A stretch of DNA of 64,000 bases, taken from Amycolatopsis sp. CA-126428 (GTDB lineage Bacteria > Actinomycetota > Actinomycetes > Mycobacteriales > Pseudonocardiaceae). The DNA lies in NCBI RefSeq assembly GCF_002904335.1, contig NZ_PPHF01000070.1, positions 91,434 through 155,433 of the forward strand, read 5' to 3'. Shown here piece by piece: positions 59,384-64,000 of the stretch; position 1 is the stretch's first letter, and each line of letters begins with the position of its first letter. The notes beneath the pieces are model-generated. The model was not told where the DNA came from. It did no database searches and saw only the letters and a list, made by a program, of their open reading frames with translations. The position numbers and the translations under genes are program-made.

Positions 59384-59575
59384 TCAGTCGCTGTCGTCGT
59401 TGTTGCTGCCGGCGTGGTTGTCGCGTGCGCGATGTGAGGGCCGCGCGATTTTTCGGGTGTGCATGTCACGGCCCAGCAGGATCAGCACATTGGCCAGCTT
59501 CACCGGATCAACCTGTGTGCGCTGCCTGCCATAGATGCGGATACGGTGCCCTCGCCTACTCCTCGCCCTAGCCAT
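59384..59575 (-). CDS. Small basic protein
   Basis: A 63-residue Arg-rich protein (MARARSRRGHRIRIYGRQR). Its start overlaps the stop of the upstream gene. It may be a DNA-binding accessory of the transfer operon. No family recognised. Confidence 0.5.
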   Translation of the reverse strand: MARARSRRGHRIRIYGRQRTQVDPVKLANVLILLGRDMHTRKIARPSHRARDNHAGSNNDDSD

Positions 59576-59796
59576 CAGAACCCCAATGCGATGTCTTGGG
59601 CCTGGTGCCGGGCGCGAGCGGCAGCCAACAGCGCCTGTGCACTCGAACCCGCTTCCGCGACGGCGACATACTCGAGGAATTCGGCCTTACGCAAGCAGTA
59701 GTTGGCACGCTCGCTGGGCATCGCATCGTGCCGGGGCGCTGACTCCAGCAGCCCCCGAAGCGCCGTCGCCAACTCGGCGCGAAACCATGCAGACAT
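59575..59796 (-). CDS. Small helical protein
   Basis: A 73-residue protein (MSAWFRAELATALRGLLES...; AEFLEYVAVAEAGSSAQALLAA). GGGAGG precedes the ATG at 59796. First gene of the coupling-ATPase operon. Function unknown. Confidence 0.65.
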   Translation of the reverse strand: MSAWFRAELATALRGLLESAPRHDAMPSERANYCLRKAEFLEYVAVAEAGSSAQALLAAARARHQAQDIALGF

Positions 59797-59986
59797 AGCG
59801 GTAAACCTCCCTGTCTGTGCGGCCCCGAGTGGGCCGTACATCAGGAATCGTGGCGCCGCATGCCGGACGAATTGGCTCCGAATGCGCACCCGACCTGGGC
59901 AATTCTTGGCGACTATCGGGTACAGGTCAGGACCAAAACTGGTACAGAGCTGGCATGTGCCCTGCTCAGGCCCGGCACATACGTCA

Positions 59987-60028
59987 ACAGGCCCGGTCCG
60001 TCCCCTCAGAGGAACGGACCGGGCCTGT
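59987..60028. terminator. Strong hairpin between two minus-strand transcription units
   Basis: ACAGGCCCGGTCCGT pairs exactly with ACGGACCGGGCCTGT around a 12-base loop. It follows the 60040 gene on the minus strand. The 59797-60039 gap otherwise shows no gene. Confidence 0.8.
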
Positions 60029-60039
60029 CGGTGCAGCTT

Positions 60040-60513
60040 CTACGTCGTCAGCGGGTCAGGGCACTGAACGATATCGAGGAGGATACGCACGATTTCTGCT
60101 GCCAATGCGCGCATGAGCCTGCCCTCATGTTGGGGTTTGCGGAAGGTGCCGGGGAGCACGCCGAAGAAGTCTCCGGCAATACGCCGGCGGTCAAGGAGTT
60201 TGCGGCCTTGTGTCCCTACCGCCAAACCCAGGACGGTGGATGCAGCTTCCGCGCCCGTACGCTTGTCGACGTTTCGGGCTGCCTGTCGAATCAAGTCCTC
60301 GGCTAGCAGTGCCCGTTGATCCAGGTCAAGGCCGCCATGCTCGTCAGCGGGATACAGCAAGTCCACAACTTCGCGATAGTGGGCCAGCAAGCTAGGTGCC
60401 GTGGCGCCGTAGAAGACAACACCCCGCAAATGGTCGCTCAGTTCCTCCACCGTGGGACGTCGCCGCATACACTCCACCGCCTCGAACGCCTCCGGGGAAT
60501 ATGTATTATGCAT
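60040..60513 (-). CDS. Hypothetical protein with a conserved helical domain
   Basis: A 157-residue protein (MHNTYSPEAFEAVECMRRRP...; GDFFGVLPGTFRKPQHEGRLMRALAAEI). The C-terminal stretch recalls segments of actinobacterial proteins of unknown function. The coding strand has its own downstream hairpin. No function assigned. Confidence 0.65.
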   Translation of the reverse strand: MHNTYSPEAFEAVECMRRRPTVEELSDHLRGVVFYGATAPSLLAHYREVVDLLYPADEHGGLDLDQRALLAEDLIRQAARNVDKRTGAEAASTVLGLAVGTQGRKLLDRRRIAGDFFGVLPGTFRKPQHEGRLMRALAAEIVRILLDIVQCPDPLTT

Positions 60514-60531
60514 GGGTTTTCCCGATTAATT

Positions 60532-60780
60532 CTAGAGCGGTGTACCGCGGGACCGCTTGGGTTTTAATGACATTCGGCACCGCCGATAGACCACGACCGC
60601 CTTCACCCACAGCCACCGAATGACCGGCCGCAGCAGTCGCACCAGGCGTACGCGCACCGCTCGCCGCGCGAGTAGCAGCACGGCCAGGCATACCCACCAC
60701 CAGCCGCCCTCGGTCAGGGCGCCCATAGCGACGGAGAACAGCACCGCAGCTGTCAGCACTCGCCGAGTGGATGAGCGCAT
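60532..60780 (-). CDS. Small membrane protein
   Basis: An 82-residue protein with two hydrophobic segments (VLTAAVLFSVAMGALTEGGW; WWVCLAVLLLARRAV) and a basic tail. Its ATG overlaps the stop of the upstream gene (TAATG). Probably works with the following membrane protein. Confidence 0.65.
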   Translation of the reverse strand: MRSSTRRVLTAAVLFSVAMGALTEGGWWWVCLAVLLLARRAVRVRLVRLLRPVIRWLWVKAVVVYRRCRMSLKPKRSRGTPL

Positions 60781-61607
60781 TACCAGCCCCACCGCTCAAC
60801 CGGCGCGGGCAACGGCGCGGCGTCCACAATCTGCGCGATCACGGGCCAGTCAGCCAACGACCCACCGCCACCGGGCTGGACACCCAACGCCATCAGCACC
60901 TGCCCACAATGGTTGATCAGCACTTCGGCGGCGTCGGTAGTGATTTGCTCCGGCAGCACCTGGTCATGGGTGAGGACCACTCGAACCACGGCAGCGACGA
61001 GCCCCGGCGAAATGACCCGGACTCGGCGAGGCGGTGCCGGCGGGAGGGCGTTCACCAACCCCTGCGCGGTCGAGGCGAGCACGTGCGGGCGGGCGGCGAT
61101 CCCCAGGTCGGCCAGCAGACGCGCCATCGGCAACAACGCCGGCGCCGGTTCGGTCGGCACCCCCTCCGCGGCCAGCACCGCCACCAAAGCCGACAGCAAC
61201 GCCCCAGGGTCATACGCCGCCGGCGGCGCGCCGTGCAGCTGCCCGTAGCCGGCCGACCCCGGCGGAACCTGCCCACCAGGCCCGTACGCCGGCGGGACCT
61301 GCCCGTACACCTGCTGCTGCCCGTACAGCGGCGGCGCGACGTCGCAATCGGCGCGGATACGGTCCTCAGCCGCGCCCGCAAGGCGCTCGGCGAGCTGCCA
61401 CGCCCGCCCCGCCCGCTCCTTCACCTGCCGGCCGCTCTCCCGCAGTCGCCTCACCGTCGTTGCCAGCGCAGCCCCCAGCCACACCACCAGCAGCAACACC
61501 CACTCCTGCGGCATCGGCACCACCACATACACGAACACAGCCAGTACCCACGTCAGCAGCGGACGCACCATCCGCCCACGGCGCAAGGCCTTGAGTAAGC
61601 CGAACAT
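60780..61607 (-). CDS. Membrane protein with a Gln/Pro/Tyr-rich linker and C-terminal helical domain
   Basis: A 275-residue protein. N-terminal membrane helices (VLAVFVYVVVPM; WVLLLVVWLGAALATTV), a coiled segment, then a low-complexity linker of Y-G-Q-x-P repeats, and a soluble C-terminal domain (LLSALVAVLAAEGVPTE...; VLINHCGQVLMALGV). AGGAGG before the ATG at 61607. Head of the 60-61.6 kb operon. Function unknown. Confidence 0.6.
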   Translation of the reverse strand: MFGLLKALRRGRMVRPLLTWVLAVFVYVVVPMPQEWVLLLVVWLGAALATTVRRLRESGRQVKERAGRAWQLAERLAGAAEDRIRADCDVAPPLYGQQQVYGQVPPAYGPGGQVPPGSAGYGQLHGAPPAAYDPGALLSALVAVLAAEGVPTEPAPALLPMARLLADLGIAARPHVLASTAQGLVNALPPAPPRRVRVISPGLVAAVVRVVLTHDQVLPEQITTDAAEVLINHCGQVLMALGVQPGGGGSLADWPVIAQIVDAAPLPAPVERWGW

Positions 61608-61839
61608 CCTCTGAACCTCCTGTCGGCGCGCCCCGCGTCGAGTGCGCGCACATAACAGCAGGTCAGGCCCCATGTCCGGTGTCTACGGTGATCAGGTCCG
61701 GGAAATCCGACCAGGCAAAATGAGGTCGGCTCGATCTCGCCCGGATACTCCAATCGGGGGATTTCCCGGATATCCCGGACCGCGCACGGGTGTACACACG
61801 GTGTAGTAGACGCAACGCACGCACGCGAGGTGAACCCAC

Positions 61840-62325
61840 ATGGTCAGCGACGAACCGCCCCACGATCCGCTACCGCAGGTCGACGCACGGCCAACACCGC
61901 AGCAGTTCGCCGCAGCATTGCGGAAGCTGTGGGAGTGGACGGGGCTCACCCTGGAAGGGCTCAGGCTCCCCAGTTCGACCAGCCATGACTTCCTCAACGG
62001 GAAGCGGACACCCAACGCGTCGTGGCTTGACGCGTTCGTGATGCGCTGCCTGAGCTACGGCAAAGAGCGACGCTGGCTCCCCGCAGGCTTCGACATCCAC
62101 GCCGAGCTTGACAAGTGGCGCCTGGCGCGCGCACACATCGAGCAGCAGCGCCGTTCACACAAGCGCGCTAAAGTCGCCACTGATCAGCGCGAACCCGTAC
62201 AGAGCGCAGACGGAAATATGTCCACATTCGCCAATGTCATGACTTTCGCAGGTTCAATCATCACCGGCTGGAAGATCGGCGACTTGGTTAATAAAGCATG
62301 GGATACACGAAAGAAGCGACGTTAA
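61840..62325 (+). CDS. Hypothetical DNA-binding-like protein
   Basis: A 161-residue protein. The N-terminal part (FAAALRKLWEWTGLTLEGLRLP...FLNGKRTPNASWLDAFV) looks like a divergent Cro/C1 helix-turn-helix. The C terminus has a short hydrophobic patch (VMTFAGSIITGWKIGDLV). GCGAGGTGAA precedes the ATG. First of three plus-strand genes with lower G+C. Confidence 0.6.
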   Translation: MVSDEPPHDPLPQVDARPTPQQFAAALRKLWEWTGLTLEGLRLPSSTSHDFLNGKRTPNASWLDAFVMRCLSYGKERRWLPAGFDIHAELDKWRLARAHIEQQRRSHKRAKVATDQREPVQSADGNMSTFANVMTFAGSIITGWKIGDLVNKAWDTRKKRR

Positions 62326-62351
62326 TAGCAAATCTTGCTTATATTGAATGA

Positions 62352-63248
62352 GTGTTCAGGAGTGAACTAGCACCACATTCGTTCAATAATACGTGTCTTA
62401 CATTTCTTATTTTAGATGGTGTTCGGCCCGAAAACCGGCGTGACGAATGGCTATCCCGTGAGGTCGCACAGGCCTACTGCCTGGAAACGGGCACCCTGAC
62501 CTGGCCCGGATTACCCAAACGTCCGCCGGTGTCATTGCGCGACCGTGGGCCACTTGCGGAGTGGGAGCCGATGAATGTCGGCAAATTTGAGGCTATCGCC
62601 GCCGATAGTGGCGTGGTGGGCCAGGAGCGCAGCTTGCCCGGGCGGATTGCGTGGCCGAGTACGTCGGCGCTCGTAGTCAGCCCGGAAGGCTTCCTGATGT
62701 GCTGGGAGGAAAGTTTTATTCGTACGTCGGATATTGTGCGGCTTGGGGGCGCACACCAGCCGTTAGCTAACCGCCGGGATGGATGGAACGAGTATTACCA
62801 CGCCCAAGGCAACGAAGACGACGACCCTATGTATGGACCTGGATTTCGCGGTCTTCCCGTTGCTCGGGGATGGGTCGGAAATGAACGCACACCCCACCCC
62901 CTGGGAATCCACGATCTCAACGTCGCAACTTTGTCCGGGTGCAATCGCATGGCGATAGCCCCTATCGATGAATCCGGCAACGACGCCTACGGCCAATACA
63001 CACCCGAAACTATCGAGTTCATCCGACATCACTTAGGAATCGATCCTGGCACCGTCGACTGGGACACCGCCGGAAGCCATCGACTTATCAACGCCCAATT
63101 CGCCAATACCGCAGCATTCACCCCGGCGCCAGCGCGAGCAGCCTTACAACACGCACTCGCGCCGAAACCATCCACGCGGCCAGCAAACACCCGCACAGCC
63201 GGAACCAAGGCAGTCCACAGCCAAGTAACCCGACGTTTGCTACGGTGA
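62352..63248 (+). CDS. Orphan hypothetical protein
   Basis: A frame of 298 codons. The segment from RDEWLSREVAQAYC onwards looks like real protein; the first 25 residues are less convincing, so the GTG at 62352 is uncertain. It is Trp/Pro-rich with EESFIRTSDIVRLGG and GLPVARGWVGNERT segments. Codon use is AT-richer than the core genome. No family recognised. Confidence 0.5.
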   Translation: MFRSELAPHSFNNTCLTFLILDGVRPENRRDEWLSREVAQAYCLETGTLTWPGLPKRPPVSLRDRGPLAEWEPMNVGKFEAIAADSGVVGQERSLPGRIAWPSTSALVVSPEGFLMCWEESFIRTSDIVRLGGAHQPLANRRDGWNEYYHAQGNEDDDPMYGPGFRGLPVARGWVGNERTPHPLGIHDLNVATLSGCNRMAIAPIDESGNDAYGQYTPETIEFIRHHLGIDPGTVDWDTAGSHRLINAQFANTAAFTPAPARAALQHALAPKPSTRPANTRTAGTKAVHSQVTRRLLR

Positions 63249-63347
63249 AATACGCACCAAACCGCGGCGCCAAAACGAGAAAACTACCGACGCCAATTGG
63301 ACGTCAATTTTCTTGCAAAACACACCGTCGGAACCCATACTCGGTCA

Positions 63348-63737
63348 GTGGTAAACGACGCGCCGGTGACAGGCGATGAATTTTTCCGAGAACGAGACCG
63401 GCTTATCTCCCAAGGAAAGAACGCCGAGCGAGAACTAGACACATGGGAAGACCACCTGCGCCCTCTTGCCCACACGGCTCCTGAAACAGCCGCACAGATC
63501 CTAAAAACGCTCGCCACCAGCTCAAACAGTGACGACCGAGAAATAGCAGCGATCTACGTCGCATACCTGTTCGAGACCCGCCGACAACAAGCCATCAGTC
63601 TGCTGGAAAATCTGTTTCAAGACCCGAACATGAACGTCAGAAGACAAGCCTTGTCCACCATCGACGAAATAACCAGCGACGCTCGCATCAGCGCAGATGA
63701 AGCGGCGCGCATCGCATCCGGCAGACAGCCCCACTAG
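63348..63737 (+). CDS. Small helical-repeat (HEAT-like) protein
   Basis: A 129-residue protein. DDREIAAIYVAYLFETRRQQAISLLENLFQDPNMNVRRQALSTI resembles one or two HEAT-type helical hairpins. The GTG at 63348 is preferred to a TTG at 63297; neither has a clear ribosome binding site. Low G+C. Function unknown. Confidence 0.5.
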   Translation: MVNDAPVTGDEFFRERDRLISQGKNAERELDTWEDHLRPLAHTAPETAAQILKTLATSSNSDDREIAAIYVAYLFETRRQQAISLLENLFQDPNMNVRRQALSTIDEITSDARISADEAARIASGRQPH

Positions 63738-63839
63738 CAAGGTTTACCGAAATTTCGAAGATGGCGCCACGCATCTAAGTGAGCCTTGAAGCTTCGGTAT
63801 TGACTTTGAGGAAACGAGCACGCTAGATTCGATGCTGCA

Positions 63840-63868
63840 TCAATTCCCCGCGCGAGCGGGGGTGACCC
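63840..63868. CRISPR. Single type I-E-like CRISPR repeat
   Basis: TCAATTCCCCGCGCGAGCGG plus GGGTGACCC matches the form of type I-E repeats of actinomycetes, with the CCCCGC-GCGA-GCGGGG hairpin and a GTGACC end. Only one copy is seen; no second repeat or spacer can be confirmed and an IS element begins about 30 bases later. It may be the first or last repeat of an array cut by the IS, or a solitary remnant. Confidence 0.45.
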
Positions 63869-63897
63869 AGTTGAATCTAATTAATGCAAGCAACTTA

Positions 63898-64000
63898 GAG
63901 CGTGTCTTACGTGGTGATCGGTCGCTGATGAGCGATGATGTTGGTTGTGGTTGATCGGTTGTCGCTGCGGTTGGTGCCGGACGAGTTGTGGGCGCTGATC
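63898..64000 (+). mobile_element. Left end of an IS5-family-like insertion sequence (truncated by window)
   Basis: GAGCGTGTCTTACG at 63898 looks like a terminal inverted repeat, preceded by TTA, a target duplication of the TNA type used by part of the IS5 family. A transposase frame starts 37 bases inside. The right end is outside the window. Confidence 0.6.
63935..64000 (+). CDS. IS5-like transposase, N-terminal fragment
   Basis: The visible 22 codons read MMLVVVDRLSLRLVPDELW and continue off the end. LVPDELW-A-L is the usual opening of IS5-type transposases in Streptomyces and relatives. Truncated by the window edge. Confidence 0.65.
   Translation, partial: MMLVVVDRLSLRLVPDELWALI

Larger units (their letters stand above)
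53998..61607. mobile_element. Second integrated element (serine-recombinase type), right end not identified
   Basis: Minus-strand convoy of serine recombinase, Xre regulator, replication-relaxation protein, coupling ATPase and small membrane or helical proteins. No further copy of the tRNA repeat is seen to the right, as expected for serine recombinases, which use short cores. The end could be at 61.6 kb, in the 61.8-63.9 kb region, or outside the window. Confidence 0.6.

Noticed and set aside
63838..63897. A full CRISPR array
   Set aside because: Only one repeat is present and no second copy or cas gene is visible in the window.
53998..64000. A third copy of the 45-bp tRNA repeat marking the end of the second element
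   Set aside because: No further copy of the T-arm/acceptor sequence was found by eye to the right of 53997.

Overview
The window is high-GC actinomycete DNA with G/C-rich third codon positions, many GTG starts and ATGA/GTGA overlaps. The order rpsA - polA - livJHMGF - PdtaR-like ANTAR regulator - tRNA, together with AICE-type mobile DNA and a calerythrin-like EF-hand protein, suggests Pseudonocardiales, probably an Amycolatopsis-like organism. That assignment is inference; no 16S gene is present.

Region 1 (about 1-25,450) is chromosome. It holds an OsmC protein, TetR regulators, rpsA, a methyltransferase with two tandem paralogous GNAT proteins, and an autoregulated operon behind a perfect 26-bp palindrome (a P-loop protein with a degenerate ATP site, a YhgE/Pip membrane protein and a TetR repressor). 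It continues with an AraC regulator, a quinone-oxidoreductase-like enzyme, an apparently inactive trypsin-fold protein, an EF-hand protein, polA, a thioesterase, a LysR regulator and a hydrolase. It ends with a complete branched-chain amino-acid-type ABC transporter (livJHMGF), a lipoprotein and the ANTAR regulator.

Region 2 (25,485-53,997) is an integrated actinomycete conjugative element (AICE) of about 28.5 kb. A tRNA-Leu(CAA) gene carries the left 45-bp repeat and an identical copy ends the element. From left to right it has int and xis, an iteron-rich non-coding block, a P-loop helicase, a low-GC PIN-domain cargo gene flanked by duplicated methyltransferase 3' ends, a cytosine-C5 methyltransferase, and a DpdA-like transglycosylase. 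Then come a Prim-Pol primase and SSB, a TraB/FtsK translocase with an adjacent repeat cluster that could be its transfer locus, small spread-type membrane proteins, an SsgA-like protein, a NUDIX hydrolase, a PycTM (Pycsar effector-like) protein, a GntR repressor with a palindromic operator, a TPR regulator, an APH-type kinase and a GNAT enzyme. Nearly all genes run on the minus strand as one tightly overlapping convoy, which fits control by the GntR regulator at its head.

Region 3 (about 53,955-61,610 and beyond) is a second, different element next to the first. It has a large serine recombinase whose reading frame ends inside the tRNA-derived attR repeat, an Xre regulator, a replication-relaxation family protein and a VirD4/TraD-like coupling ATPase with small neighbours. 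It is followed on the plus strand by AT-richer orphan genes (61,840-63,737), one isolated CRISPR-like repeat (about 63,840) and the left end of an IS5-like element that runs off the window.
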